Below are positions 9,063 through 17,978 of a stretch of DNA of 64,000 bases, piece by piece (the first letter of the stretch is position 1; each line of letters starts with the position of its first letter). The DNA lies in NCBI GenBank assembly GCA_963791145.1, contig CAWBRT010000003.1:310001-374000 (forward strand), in the 5' to 3' direction. The stretch comes from CAWBRT01 sp963791145. Lineage in GTDB: Bacteria; Acidobacteriota; Terriglobia; Terriglobales; Acidobacteriaceae. A program made the position numbers and the translations under genes. The notes under the pieces were generated by a model that was not told the DNA's origin, did no database searches, and worked only from the letters and a program-made list of their open reading frames with translations.

Positions 9063-10598
9063 TTGAAGCTCACGATTGAAAAGATGATCTACGGCGGCGA
9101 CGGCCTGGGAAGGCTGGCCCCAGCGGATGCGCCCGAGTCTGGTGGACAGCCGGCAACCCTCCGGACACAAGGTAGATCGTCGCTGGCAGTCCCGGCCCGG
9201 GAAAGCGCGCCGCCCTCGCACGGCAAGGCGGTGTTCGTGCCATTCGTGCTGCAGGGCGAATCCGTCGAAATCGAAATCGTCGAGAACCGTCCCGGATTTG
9301 CCCGCGGGCAGACGCTCTCGCTGCTTTCGCCATCGCCGCAGCGGGTTGAGCCGGAGTGTCCCTACTTTGGGCGGTGCGGCGGCTGCCAGTACCAGCACGC
9401 CAGCTATGAGCATCAATTGGCGATCAAGCAGCAGGTCCTGTGCGAGACGCTGCGCCGGACGGCGAAGATCGAGCTGGCATCGCCGCCCCAGGTGCACGTC
9501 TCCCCGCCCTGGCATTACCGCAACCGCACGCGCTTGAAAGTGCAGAGCGAGACGGGGGCAAGCGAGGAAGGTGCTTCGCTTCGCTCAGGATTTCGCCTGC
9601 GGGCTCCTTCATCATGCGAGCTTCGCTCGCCTGCCCAGCCGGGGGCGGCTGGGCCTACGTTAAACCACATCGACTCATCAAAGCTTTCTCTCGGCCCGCA
9701 CGGATTCGCTCTCGGATATTTTGCTCACGCTTCGCACCAGTTCGTGCCGGTAGAACAATGTCCGATCAGCTCTCCGCTCATCAATCGCGCCCTACGCGCG
9801 CTGCTCGAGGTTGCGGAATTCCGTCCCTGGGCGGGAGAGGTCGCCGAGGTCGAACTCTTCGCCAACCATGACGACACCGCGCTTGTGGCCGGATTCTATA
9901 CACGTACCCGGATCGAGGCGGCAAAGTTTTGTGCCTGCTTCCAGGCGCTCCAGGAGGCCGTGCCTGAGTTGCGCGGCATTGCCCTGATGCACGGGACCGC
10001 CGGCGAGGATGACACCGCGAGTGCCCGCCGCCCGGCGGCGCAGATTCTGGGTGAGCGCTGGCTCGAGTACGCTACCGGCGAAGGCCCCTTCCTGGCTGGA
10101 ACGGAGAACTTCTTTCAGACGAACCGATTCCTGGTGGACGAGCTGGTCAGCACCGTTCTCGGCGGATCGCAGGGGCGGCGGGCTCTCGATCTCTACGCCG
10201 GGGTGGGACTGTTCTCGCTACCCCTGTCGAAACGCTTCGAGCGAGTGACGGCGGTGGAGATCGCGCCGCCAGCCGTCGACGCCCTGCGCGCCAACATCAG
10301 AGGCGCGGTCGAAGTGGTGGCGGTCTCGGCGGACCAGTTCTTGCGCCAGGCTGAGAGACTCGGCGATCTCGATCTGGTCGTGCTCGATCCGCCTCGCGGC
10401 GGCCTGGGCGAGAAGACGGCGCGCGCGCTGGCGGCGCTGCCCATGCCACGGCTCACTTACGTCTCCTGCGATCCGGCCACGCTGGCCAGGGACCTGCGCC
10501 CGCTGCTGGAGGCGGGCTTCCGCATCGAGCAAGCCCACCTGCTGGACCTGTTCCCACAGACTTTTCACCTGGAAACCGTTTTGCACCTGGCCCGTTAA
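9063..10598 (+). CDS. rlmD: 23S rRNA (uracil-C5)-methyltransferase, RlmD/RumA (TrmA) family
   Basis: 511 aa from TTG 9063 (LKLTIEKMIYGGDGLGRL). The ATG at 9018 lies inside the preceding terminator and is rejected. A TRAM-like N-terminal region is followed by a [4Fe-4S] cluster motif, CPYFGRCGGCQYQH (Cx5Cx2C), with a fourth Cys in QCPIS. The C-terminal Rossmann domain has the SAM motif DLYAGVGLFSLPL, VVLDPPRGG and the catalytic SCDPATLARDL with its nucleophilic Cys. Which uridine is modified cannot be told from sequence. Residues ~160-205 hold an unusual insert whose DNA shares a 20-mer with an intergenic repeat at 41863-41882. Confidence 0.9.
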   Translation: MKLTIEKMIYGGDGLGRLAPADAPESGGQPATLRTQGRSSLAVPARESAPPSHGKAVFVPFVLQGESVEIEIVENRPGFARGQTLSLLSPSPQRVEPECPYFGRCGGCQYQHASYEHQLAIKQQVLCETLRRTAKIELASPPQVHVSPPWHYRNRTRLKVQSETGASEEGASLRSGFRLRAPSSCELRSPAQPGAAGPTLNHIDSSKLSLGPHGFALGYFAHASHQFVPVEQCPISSPLINRALRALLEVAEFRPWAGEVAEVELFANHDDTALVAGFYTRTRIEAAKFCACFQALQEAVPELRGIALMHGTAGEDDTASARRPAAQILGERWLEYATGEGPFLAGTENFFQTNRFLVDELVSTVLGGSQGRRALDLYAGVGLFSLPLSKRFERVTAVEIAPPAVDALRANIRGAVEVVAVSADQFLRQAERLGDLDLVVLDPPRGGLGEKTARALAALPMPRLTYVSCDPATLARDLRPLLEAGFRIEQAHLLDLFPQTFHLETVLHLAR

Positions 10599-10725
10599 GG
10601 AATTTTTGCAGATGCGCCGCCGCGAATTGGCCTTCCTGCCGGGAGAAAAAGCATTTACCATGCTTGCGCCAACTGTTCAAAGAAGTGTATTTACTGAATC
10701 CGTTTTCAAGTTAGAAAGGGACCTC

Positions 10726-11019
10726 ATGTACGCATTGGCTATTCTCCGTTACCGCCGTCCGCTGGAAGAGGTTGTAAAGTTTGTCGACGAGCACAGGGCC
10801 TACCTGGGCGAATTGAAGAAGAAGGGAATCCTGCTTGCCTCCGGGCCGCTCGATCCGCGCAGCGGAGGGGCGATACTGCTGCGCGTTTCCGATAACGACG
10901 TGGCGGGAACGCTCGACCGGGTTCGCGACGGCGACCCGTTCTATAAGAATCGCGTGGCGCAATACGAGCTGCTGCCCTGGAACGTCATGCTGGGAGTGGA
11001 CGAGCTGAACCGCCTCTGA
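10726..11019 (+). CDS. YciI-like protein
   Basis: 97 aa from ATG 10726 (MYALAILRYRRPLEEVVKFV) with AAAGGG 5 nt upstream. Longer in-frame readings upstream look non-coding. The fold is that of YCII (ferredoxin-like) proteins: EHRAYLGELKKKGILLASGPLDPRSGGAILL, with the His of the EHRAYL segment and the Asp of PLDPR conserved as in the family. The biological reaction is unknown for most members; a few act in catabolic steps. It follows rlmD by about 130 bp and precedes comEC. Confidence 0.85.
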   Translation: MYALAILRYRRPLEEVVKFVDEHRAYLGELKKKGILLASGPLDPRSGGAILLRVSDNDVAGTLDRVRDGDPFYKNRVAQYELLPWNVMLGVDELNRL

Positions 11020-11087
11020 CAAAAGTTCCCGGCGCGTCCGGATTGTCCGCGCCAGCAAACGCCTGGCGGGCTCCGGCGCCGGTTCAA

Positions 11088-11117
11088 CCCAACAACGGCA
11101 AAGGTGCCGTTGTTGGG
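11088..11117. repeat. Perfect 13-bp hairpin between the YciI-like gene and comEC
   Basis: CCCAACAACGGCA (11088-11100), loop AAGG, TGCCGTTGTTGGG (11105-11117). It could be a terminator without a T tract. The GTG at 11104, the longest possible comEC start, falls at the loop, which casts doubt on that start. Confidence 0.7.
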
Positions 11118-13920
11118 TACCCGAAGAGAGCGAACGCCGCTGACCGAAGAAGATTCCAACTCGCCTTCGGTACCCCAGCCGCCGCCGCAAGTGCGTCGAC
11201 TCGAGCTGTCGCCGGCGGATGCGGCGCGCCAGCAGCTTGCGTCCGCACTTCCTCCTCGGCAGACACCAGAGCCGCGTCCACCGGGACTCCTCTATAGCGA
11301 GCCTGTGTTTTTTGCCGTTTTGGCATTCGGCGGAGGCATTCTTGCCGGCGGCTGGATATGGCACCCGCCGGTGGTGTGGATCGGCTCCATTTTGTTTCTG
11401 CTCGCCGCCGGCGCCTTTCTTGCCACAAGGCTTCCCCGCATCGCGCTGCTCACCGTAGGCTCGGCCTTCCTGTGCCTGGGCGCCTTCATGTCGCAGTGCC
11501 CAAACATTGTCGAAGCACCTGACGCATCCATTACCCAGTTCGCCTCCGGCGAGGAAGTCGTGCTGACCGGTTATGTCGCGCGCGACGGCATCTTCAAGCC
11601 TGGGCCATTCGGAGGCATGCAGCAGACTATCGACTTACAGGTAGAACAGATCGAGCCCGTGCCGGGGCGTATCGTGATCGCCGGCGGCTGTGTTCGCCTG
11701 ACGTTATACACCAAGCATGCCCTGCCGCTCCCGCCAGATAGGAGCGATGAGGAACTGAGCGAAGAAGCCGGCGCCGGCACGACGGCGTTATTTTATGGAC
11801 AGCGGGTGAGGCTCGCGGCCAAGCTGCGCCCGCCTTTGAATTACAAGAATCCGGGAGCCTGGGATTATCGAGGCTATCTGTACTCGATCGGCATTTCGGC
11901 ACTGGGCTCCTCCGATGCGGAGAGCGTGCGCGTGCTGACCGGCCTCGGCGGGTCACGGCTGGGACGCTGGCGATGGGCGGCGCGGCGGGCGTTTCTGCGC
12001 ACCGTACATAAGGTTTGGAAGGCGCCCGAGTCGGGACTGTTCGACGGCATCCTGATCGGCGAGCGCCACTACATCAGCCGCGAAGTGCAACTGGAATTCC
12101 AGCGCAGCGGGACTTACCACCTGCTGGTCGTCTCCGGCATGAACATCGCCATCCTCGCCTTCGCGTTCTTCTGGGTGATGCGGCGCGTGGGAGCGAGGCC
12201 GGAGGTCGCGACTCCGGTGACCATCGTGGTCTGTTGCGGATTCACCGCCCTGACCGATTCCGGCTCGCCGGTCTTGCGCGCCCTCTTCATGTTCGCCGTC
12301 TACCAGGCCACGCGTCTGCTCTACCGCGAGCGGGCCGCGCTGAACGCGGTCGGCGTGGCCGCCCTCATCCTGCTGGTGTGGAATCCGCGGCAGTTGTTTG
12401 ACCCGAGCTTCCAGTTGACCTTCCTGGCGGTGCTCATCATCGGCGGGCTGGCTATTCCGATTATCGGCCGCACGCTCGGCCCCTACCGGAGGGCGCTAGC
12501 CGGCCTGCAGGTGACTGGCCGCGACCAGGCGCTGGAACCTAAACTGGCGCAGTTCCGCATCGAGCTGCGCATGATCGCCAGCCGCCTCTCGAACCTTGTG
12601 GGTAAGCGCGCCGGCTTCGCGCTGCTGAGCGGCGTGGTGGGATTCTTTTTGGCTGCCTACGAAGTAGTGCTGGTCTCGCTGCTCATGCAGCTTGGACTGG
12701 CGCTGCCCATGGCCTGGTATTTCCATCGTGTGACACTCACGGCACTGGCGGCCAACTGCCTGGTCGTGCCGCTTACCGGCGTGCTGATGCCGGCGGCCGT
12801 GCTGGCCGTGGCCGTGGGATTCATCTCTCCGCTCCTGGCGCAGCCGGCGGCCTGGGTCGCCTCCTGGGCGCTGAAGTTCATCCTGGGAACGGTCAGCTTG
12901 CTGGGCAGCGGACGGATCGCCGACTATCGCATTCCTACTCCCGATGCGGTGGTAGCCATCGGCTGCGCGGCTTCGCTTACATTGTCGATCCTGCTGATCC
13001 GGCGGCATAAGCTGGCTGCCATGCTGGGAATGGCAGTGCTCTGTACTTCCGCCGTCTGGGTGGGCGTCTATCCCGCCGCCCGGCATCTCAACGGCGGGAA
13101 GCTGGAGCTGACGGCCATCGACGTCGGCCAGGGCGATTCCCTGCTGATCGTTACGCCGGAGGGAAAAACGCTGCTGCTGGATTCCGGCGGCCTCTTGGGC
13201 AACGGACACTCCGAGTTCGAGATCGGCGAAGACGTCGTCTCGCCGTATCTCTGGTGGCGCGGGCTCGAGCGTCTGGACGCCGTCGCTTTGAGCCACGGGC
13301 ATACCGACCACATGGGCGGCATGCGGGCGGTAATTCGCAACTTTCATCCGGCTGAGTTATGGATGGGCCCGCAGGTACCGACCAGGGAATTTCGCAATCT
13401 GATGAGCACTGCGGCGGAGCATGGAGTAAAGGTCAAACAGCGCCGCGCGGGTGAGACGTTCTTCTTCGGCAGCGCGCGGATAACAGTGCTCTCTCCGCCC
13501 AAGGATTGGGTGCTGAAGGAGAAGGTGCGCGACGATGACGGCATGGTTTTGCGCATCGAGAGCGGCGGGCGTTCCCTGCTTCTGGCTGCCGACGTCGGCC
13601 AGAAGATCGAGCGCACGCTGCTGGCGTGCCTCAATTCCGCGGTCGAAACGAGGGCGAATTGCGAACTGCGGGCGGACGTGCTGAAGGTGGCTCACCACGG
13701 CAGCAACACCTCGAGCACCTCCGGATTTCTGGCGGCCGTCAAACCACGCTACGCCGTGATCTCGGCCGGCACCCGCAACCGCTTCCGCCATCCGCGCCCG
13801 GAGCCGCTGGCACGGCTCGGTGAGGCTGGCGCGCTGGTCTTCCGCACCGACCTGATGGGAGCAACTACGTTCCTGCTGGACGGGGATGGGATTTCTGCTT
13901 CGACGTACAACCGGCCGTAG
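11104..13920 (+). CDS. comEC: ComEC/Rec2-type DNA uptake channel
   Basis: Up to 938 aa, with three domains: a DUF4131 N-terminal part with membrane segments (PVFFAVLAFGGGILAGGWIW), a Competence multi-span core (GTYHLLVVSGMNIAILAFAF, DPSFQLTFLAVLIIGGLAIP), and a C-terminal metallo-beta-lactamase domain with DVGQGDSLLIVTPEGKTLLL, SHGHTDHMGG and VAHHGSNTSS. ComEC carries single-stranded DNA across the inner membrane during transformation. The domain order and length are normal. The start is uncertain because the GTG at 11104 lies in a perfect hairpin. Other competence genes are not seen in the window. Confidence 0.92.
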   Translation: MPLLGTRRERTPLTEEDSNSPSVPQPPPQVRRLELSPADAARQQLASALPPRQTPEPRPPGLLYSEPVFFAVLAFGGGILAGGWIWHPPVVWIGSILFLLAAGAFLATRLPRIALLTVGSAFLCLGAFMSQCPNIVEAPDASITQFASGEEVVLTGYVARDGIFKPGPFGGMQQTIDLQVEQIEPVPGRIVIAGGCVRLTLYTKHALPLPPDRSDEELSEEAGAGTTALFYGQRVRLAAKLRPPLNYKNPGAWDYRGYLYSIGISALGSSDAESVRVLTGLGGSRLGRWRWAARRAFLRTVHKVWKAPESGLFDGILIGERHYISREVQLEFQRSGTYHLLVVSGMNIAILAFAFFWVMRRVGARPEVATPVTIVVCCGFTALTDSGSPVLRALFMFAVYQATRLLYRERAALNAVGVAALILLVWNPRQLFDPSFQLTFLAVLIIGGLAIPIIGRTLGPYRRALAGLQVTGRDQALEPKLAQFRIELRMIASRLSNLVGKRAGFALLSGVVGFFLAAYEVVLVSLLMQLGLALPMAWYFHRVTLTALAANCLVVPLTGVLMPAAVLAVAVGFISPLLAQPAAWVASWALKFILGTVSLLGSGRIADYRIPTPDAVVAIGCAASLTLSILLIRRHKLAAMLGMAVLCTSAVWVGVYPAARHLNGGKLELTAIDVGQGDSLLIVTPEGKTLLLDSGGLLGNGHSEFEIGEDVVSPYLWWRGLERLDAVALSHGHTDHMGGMRAVIRNFHPAELWMGPQVPTREFRNLMSTAAEHGVKVKQRRAGETFFFGSARITVLSPPKDWVLKEKVRDDDGMVLRIESGGRSLLLAADVGQKIERTLLACLNSAVETRANCELRADVLKVAHHGSNTSSTSGFLAAVKPRYAVISAGTRNRFRHPRPEPLARLGEAGALVFRTDLMGATTFLLDGDGISASTYNRP

Positions 13921-14187
13921 ATGTTTCCGTTTCACGTTTCTCGTTTCTCGTTTCTCGAATTAGTTAAGCAGACGTGGCCTGGTATCTGCTTCAGAAGTTT
14001 CGACGTCGTTCCTATGAGGCTCAGCCACTTACGGCCTTTGACACTCTCAGCGCTAAAGCGCTGGGCTAACGAACATGCCGCTTGCCGGCAGTCGCGCTTC
14101 ACAGTAACAGAGATTCTCACGGGACGCTTCAATAAATAGAACAAAAAACGGACAACATGAAAAGCGCAGTTAAGCGTCATACTAGTT
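13921..14187. other. Intergenic region with TTTCTCG repeats and a CAGCGCT palindrome
   Basis: No gene seen. About 13923-13958 repeats the words GTTTCTCG, and CAGCGCT-AA-AGCGCTG (14048-14063) is a REP-like palindrome. Both lie between comEC and the amidohydrolase. Confidence 0.4.
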
Positions 14188-16005
14188 ATGAGAGCGGTTG
14201 CAATTCGCCGTCTTGAGCTAGCGTTATTCGCCGTGATCATTGTCACCAGCATGTCAGTGCAATGCAGAGATAAACCACCGCGCGAGGCGGATGCCGTCTT
14301 CCTCAACGGCAATATCTATGTCGGCGCCAGGCTGGTCGCCGTTCCTGCCTCCGGTTCAGGAGCCCCTGGCGGGGCGAACTCGCGGGCGCTATCGGCGCAG
14401 GTGCTGCCGCGCGCGCAGGCTATTGCCGTTCAGGATGGCCGCGTGCTGGCCGTGGGGGCAACGCGCGAGATCGAGAAGCTTCGTGGCAAACATACGCGGG
14501 TCATCGACCTGCATGGGCATTACGTGATGCCCGGATTCAACGACGCGCATCTGCATCTGGCGCTCGGGGGGCTCAGCCACTTCAAGCTCGACCTCGCCGG
14601 AACGTCTTCGCGGAACGAATTACTCCAACGCGTCGCGGCCGCCGCCAGAAGCGCGCCTGCCGGAGAGTGGATTCGAGGACGCGGCTGGGATCAAACCAAA
14701 TGGCGCGACCAACAGTTGCCTTCGCGTCAGGAGTTGGATGCGGTCACAGGCGATCATCCCGCTTTCCTGGTGCGCATCGACGGTCACCTTGCGGTAGCCA
14801 ACAGCGCTGCCTTGCGGGCGGCGGGCATCTCCAGGAACACGCCCGATCCGCCTGGGGGGAAAATCGATCGCGATGCCAATGGCGAGCCGACCGGCATTCT
14901 GCGCGAGGGCTCGGCGATGGAGCTGGTGAACGGCAAGATACCTCCGCCGACGCCGTCGCTACGCCGCCGCGCCATCGGGTTGGCGCTGGCCGAGGCCGCA
15001 CGGGCCGGCGTCACCAGCGTGCAAGATAGCGGCGTTTGGGAAGACTTCCTGGTCTACGAGGAGTTGGAGCGTGACGGCAAGCTGACGGCGCGCATCTACG
15101 CCTGGCAGCCCTTCGATACTCCTCTGCCAATCCTGCAGCAGCACCGTGCCCATCACCCGGCAACCGATCCGCTGTTGCGCGTCGGCATGCTGAAGGGCTA
15201 CCTGGACGGCACGCTGGGCTCGCGCACCGCGGCTCTGCTGGCGCCTTACGCGGACGATCCGGGCAGCTCCGGGTTGCTGCAATATGACTCCGCCAAGCTG
15301 AACCTGATGGCCGACGAGCGCGCCGGCGCAGGTTTCCAGCTCGGGTTCCACGCCATCGGCGACCGCGCCGCCGAGCTCGCCCTGGACGCCTTCGAGGAAG
15401 TCGAGCGTTACCTGCGCGAGCACGACGTACCGCAGCAGCACCAACCGCGGCCGTTGTCGGGAACGGCAGCGGGCGCTCAACGCGACTCGCGCTTCCGCAT
15501 CGAGCACGACCAGGTGGTCACACCGGCGCAGATCGAGCGCTTTCGCCTGCTGGGCGTAATCGCCTCGGTTCAGCCCAACCACCTGCTGACCGACATGAAT
15601 TGGGCCGAGACGAGACTCGGCCCGGAGCGTGCCCGGCATTCTTATCCGTGGCGCGAATTCCTGGCCAACGGGGTACTGATCGCTTTTGGAACCGATTACC
15701 CGGTCGAACCGATCACGCCCTTTCGCGGCATCTACGCTGCGGTGACGCGGCAAAACGAGACGGGCAGCCAAACCTACTACCCCGAGCAGAAGCTGACCAT
15801 CGACGAAGCGCTGGCCGCCTGCACCTGGGCCTCCGCCTACGCAGAATTCGCCGAAGAGGAGAAGGGTACGCTGGAGCCGGGCATGCTGGCCGATTTCGTG
15901 GTGCTCGACCGCGACCTGACACGCGTGCCGCCGCGCGAAATTCTGGGCACGCGCGTGCTGCGCACGGTCGTGGGAGGAAATACCGTCTTTGAGAATACAG
16001 ATTGA
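14188..16005 (+). CDS. Secreted amidohydrolase family protein (YtcJ-like)
   Basis: 605 aa. A signal-peptide-like start (LELALFAVIIVTSMSVQCRD) lies before the mature domain. The amidohydrolase 3 fold is marked by PGFNDAHLHLALGG (metal His pair), FHAIGDRAAELALDAF, RIEHDQVVTPAQIERF, GTDYPVEPITPFRGI and LEPGMLADFVVLDRDL. Members hydrolyse amide or ester substrates; the substrate here is unknown. It is alone on the plus strand, followed by a word-repeat element at 16033-16127. The ATG at 14188 has no clear strong ribosome-binding site. Confidence 0.85.
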   Translation: MRAVAIRRLELALFAVIIVTSMSVQCRDKPPREADAVFLNGNIYVGARLVAVPASGSGAPGGANSRALSAQVLPRAQAIAVQDGRVLAVGATREIEKLRGKHTRVIDLHGHYVMPGFNDAHLHLALGGLSHFKLDLAGTSSRNELLQRVAAAARSAPAGEWIRGRGWDQTKWRDQQLPSRQELDAVTGDHPAFLVRIDGHLAVANSAALRAAGISRNTPDPPGGKIDRDANGEPTGILREGSAMELVNGKIPPPTPSLRRRAIGLALAEAARAGVTSVQDSGVWEDFLVYEELERDGKLTARIYAWQPFDTPLPILQQHRAHHPATDPLLRVGMLKGYLDGTLGSRTAALLAPYADDPGSSGLLQYDSAKLNLMADERAGAGFQLGFHAIGDRAAELALDAFEEVERYLREHDVPQQHQPRPLSGTAAGAQRDSRFRIEHDQVVTPAQIERFRLLGVIASVQPNHLLTDMNWAETRLGPERARHSYPWREFLANGVLIAFGTDYPVEPITPFRGIYAAVTRQNETGSQTYYPEQKLTIDEALAACTWASAYAEFAEEEKGTLEPGMLADFVVLDRDLTRVPPREILGTRVLRTVVGGNTVFENTD

Positions 16006-16032
16006 GAATCCGATCCCCCTTTTGCTCTGAAG

Positions 16033-16127
16033 AGGTTTCAGAGTTTCAGAGTTTCAGAGTTTCAAAGGCTGCAAGGGATCATGGGACACGCCACGAAACT
16101 TTGAAACCTTGAAACGTTGAAACTTTC
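16033..16127. repeat. Inverted intergenic repeat, TTTCAGAG/GAAACTTTGAAAC word family
   Basis: Left arm repeats TTTCAGAG (16036-16064) and the right arm (16094-16124) has GAAACTTTGAAACC and GAAACGTTGAAAC, complementary in style. A second word run with AACTGAGAACCAAG (16158-16185) follows. It lies between the convergent amidohydrolase and zinc-finger genes. Confidence 0.65.
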
Positions 16128-16187
16128 TAAATGGGAACGCGAAACGAAGAAGGAACAACTGAGAACCAAGAACTGGGAACTGGTTCT

Positions 16188-16631
16188 CTACTCTCCCCCG
16201 ATGCGCAGGCGTAGCTCTTCCGCGATGCGTTCGCGGACGCTTTCCGGCAGCTTGTCGTGCACCAGGCGGGCGCCGGTACGGGCCGCACCCACCACCACTC
16301 GCGGGGCCGGCGTGGCCACCGCGACGACCAGCCACAACAGCGTGGAGAGCAGGAAGCCGGCGATAGCCGCCAGTTCCAGGATGAAGGCGTGGCGCGGGCC
16401 GAAGTAGCGAATGACGCCGTAGGCGAGCACAAAGACCATAGCCGACAACGAGGCGAGAATGATCAGGGAAAGATCGATCGTGCGGTGCAGGCGCTGGCGC
16501 GAGCGGCAAAATTCGCAGGCGGCAAAATGCGCTTCATAGTCGCCGCGCATCTCAGGCGTGATCCCCGAGATGTCGTAGCGCCAGCCCGCCAGGATTTTTC
16601 CCACTACCGGATCAATACATTCCTTCATCAT
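16188..16631 (-). CDS. Membrane protein with zinc-finger-like N-terminus
   Basis: 147 aa from ATG 16631 (MMKECIDPVVGKILAGWRYD); upstream starts to 16745 overlap the YycJ-like gene and are less likely. An HxxxCxxC motif (HFAACEFC) near residue 35 resembles anti-sigma-factor zinc fingers. Two membrane segments follow (SLIILASLSAMVFVLAYGVI and LELAAIAGFLLSTLLWLVV). The tail is an Arg/Glu-rich helix. The resemblance suggests a regulatory or sensor role, but no sigma factor lies nearby, so function is unknown. It overlaps no gene downstream of the YycJ-like gene on the same strand. Confidence 0.7.
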   Translation of the reverse strand: MMKECIDPVVGKILAGWRYDISGITPEMRGDYEAHFAACEFCRSRQRLHRTIDLSLIILASLSAMVFVLAYGVIRYFGPRHAFILELAAIAGFLLSTLLWLVVAVATPAPRVVVGAARTGARLVHDKLPESVRERIAEELRLRIGGE

Positions 16632-16684
16632 GTTTTGCCCAGCAGGCGCAAGCCAGAAGAACCGATTCATGCCGGAAGCCCCAA

Positions 16685-17488
16685 TCATAGCGATACGCTC
16701 TGCAACCCTTCGCTCTGGGTGGCAAGCAGTATTTGATTTTGCCAAAGATTGCGGCGTTGAGTGAGGGCGCGCTCTGCCGCCATCCTGGCAAGGTCCGGGT
16801 GATTGTTCTGCTCCGACAAATGCGCCAGGATCAGGAATGCTGCTCTTCCATCATAATCGGTCGCCAGGAATTCCGCGAGAGCATCATTGCTCAGATGGCC
16901 GACGCGGCTCATGACCCGCTGCTTGACCATCCAGGGATAAGGCCCGACGCGCAGCATCTCCAGGTCGTGATTGGACTCGATCATCAGGCCATCGCAGCCG
17001 CGCAGGTGCTGGCGAACGCTTGCCGGCAGATAACCGAGATCGGTCACATATCCAACTTTTGTGCCTTCCGTGGTGAAAGTAAAGCCTACCGGATCGGCGG
17101 CGTCATGAGGGATGGTGAAGGGCAGCACCTCAATATCGCCTACCTGAAAGTGCCTCCCAGGCTGGAAGAACTCCACTCTTTCGGCGCTAACCCGGTTGCC
17201 GGCGCTGTCGTGGAAACATTCCTTCCAGGCGCCGTGCGCCGCTTCCGCCATGTAAACCGGAATCTTGAGCCGTTTGGCCGTGACGTGCAGTCCGCCGACA
17301 TGGTCGGCATGCTCATGGGTGATCAGGATGCCATCCAGGCTTGCCGGATCGATGCCGTGGGCTCGCAATCGCCGCACCGTCTCCCTGTGGGAGAGGCCGA
17401 CATCGATCAGCAGCCGTGTGCGCGAGGAAGCCAGCACGGCGCAGTTGCCGTGGCTGCCGCTGGCCAGTACTGTAAGCGAAACTCCCAT
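16685..17488 (-). CDS. YycJ/WalJ-like MBL-fold hydrolase
   Basis: 267 aa from ATG 17488 (MGVSLTVLASGSHGNCAVL). An alternative start is 17503. The metallo-beta-lactamase motif is THEHADHVGGL, with a later His/Asp set in PFTIPHDAADPVGF and LGYLPASVRQHLRGCDGLMIE. YycJ-type enzymes are 5'-to-3' DNA exonucleases implicated in mismatch repair in Bacillus. That function is by family only. The gene is directly upstream of the zinc-finger membrane protein on the same strand, so the two may form an operon. Confidence 0.88.
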   Translation of the reverse strand: MGVSLTVLASGSHGNCAVLASSRTRLLIDVGLSHRETVRRLRAHGIDPASLDGILITHEHADHVGGLHVTAKRLKIPVYMAEAAHGAWKECFHDSAGNRVSAERVEFFQPGRHFQVGDIEVLPFTIPHDAADPVGFTFTTEGTKVGYVTDLGYLPASVRQHLRGCDGLMIESNHDLEMLRVGPYPWMVKQRVMSRVGHLSNDALAEFLATDYDGRAAFLILAHLSEQNNHPDLARMAAERALTQRRNLWQNQILLATQSEGLQSVSL

Positions 17489-17503
17489 GCTTGGAGCAAG
17501 CAT

Positions 17504-17978
17504 ATCCTGCGATGCCCGCCAAAAAGAGTAACCAGTTGGTTAACAGACAAATGACTTGTGGATTTGAGGCCCATTGCGCAATCGCTGCGGGCGCCCGGCT
17601 TCGCTCTGAAAAGCCATGCGGGGCTCGGGTATTCAACTGAGCCTCCACCTCCGCAGGGGTGCAGGACGAGGCATGGTAGTCCTGCCGCCACAAGGACGCC
17701 ACGCTGGGCGGCAGCCGGGGAGCCGGAAGTGAAGCAACAGAGGGCCTCTTGGGCTCAGAAGCTCACATTTTTGTTGCTTTGCAGAGCGGTGAATAGTAAT
17801 TTCCGACCAACCCTGTAATTGATGAATTGCTGGGAAGTATCCGTGGATGAGATAGCAGGTGAGTTAACATCCACGGCGACTTCCGAGGTAGTAACCAGAA
17901 CCCAGCCAACCGTGTCAGACAGGCGGGAAGCTGGGATGGCTGGGTCTTTGGCAACGAAAGGAAACGGAGGGTTCGCCC
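17504..17978 (+). other. Leader region of the second lactate permease
   Basis: No gene found. Two pairable structures are visible: GTGGATG (17842-17848) with CATCCAC, and CCCAGCCA (17901-17908) with TGGCTGGG (17937-17944). The second encloses the operator-like TGTCAGACA. A GGAGG ribosome-binding site lies at 17966-17970. Confidence 0.5.
17913..17921. promoter_or_regulatory. FadR/LldR-type operator palindrome TGTCAGACA
   Basis: Perfect palindrome TGTC-A-GACA, 57 bp before the permease start. It is the same core (in reverse complement) as the one between the first permease and the FadR-type regulator at 981-989. Confidence 0.5.

Noticed and set aside
16033..16127. CRISPR array
   Set aside because: Word repeats are irregular, without uniform spacers and have complementary arms, so this is not a CRISPR.
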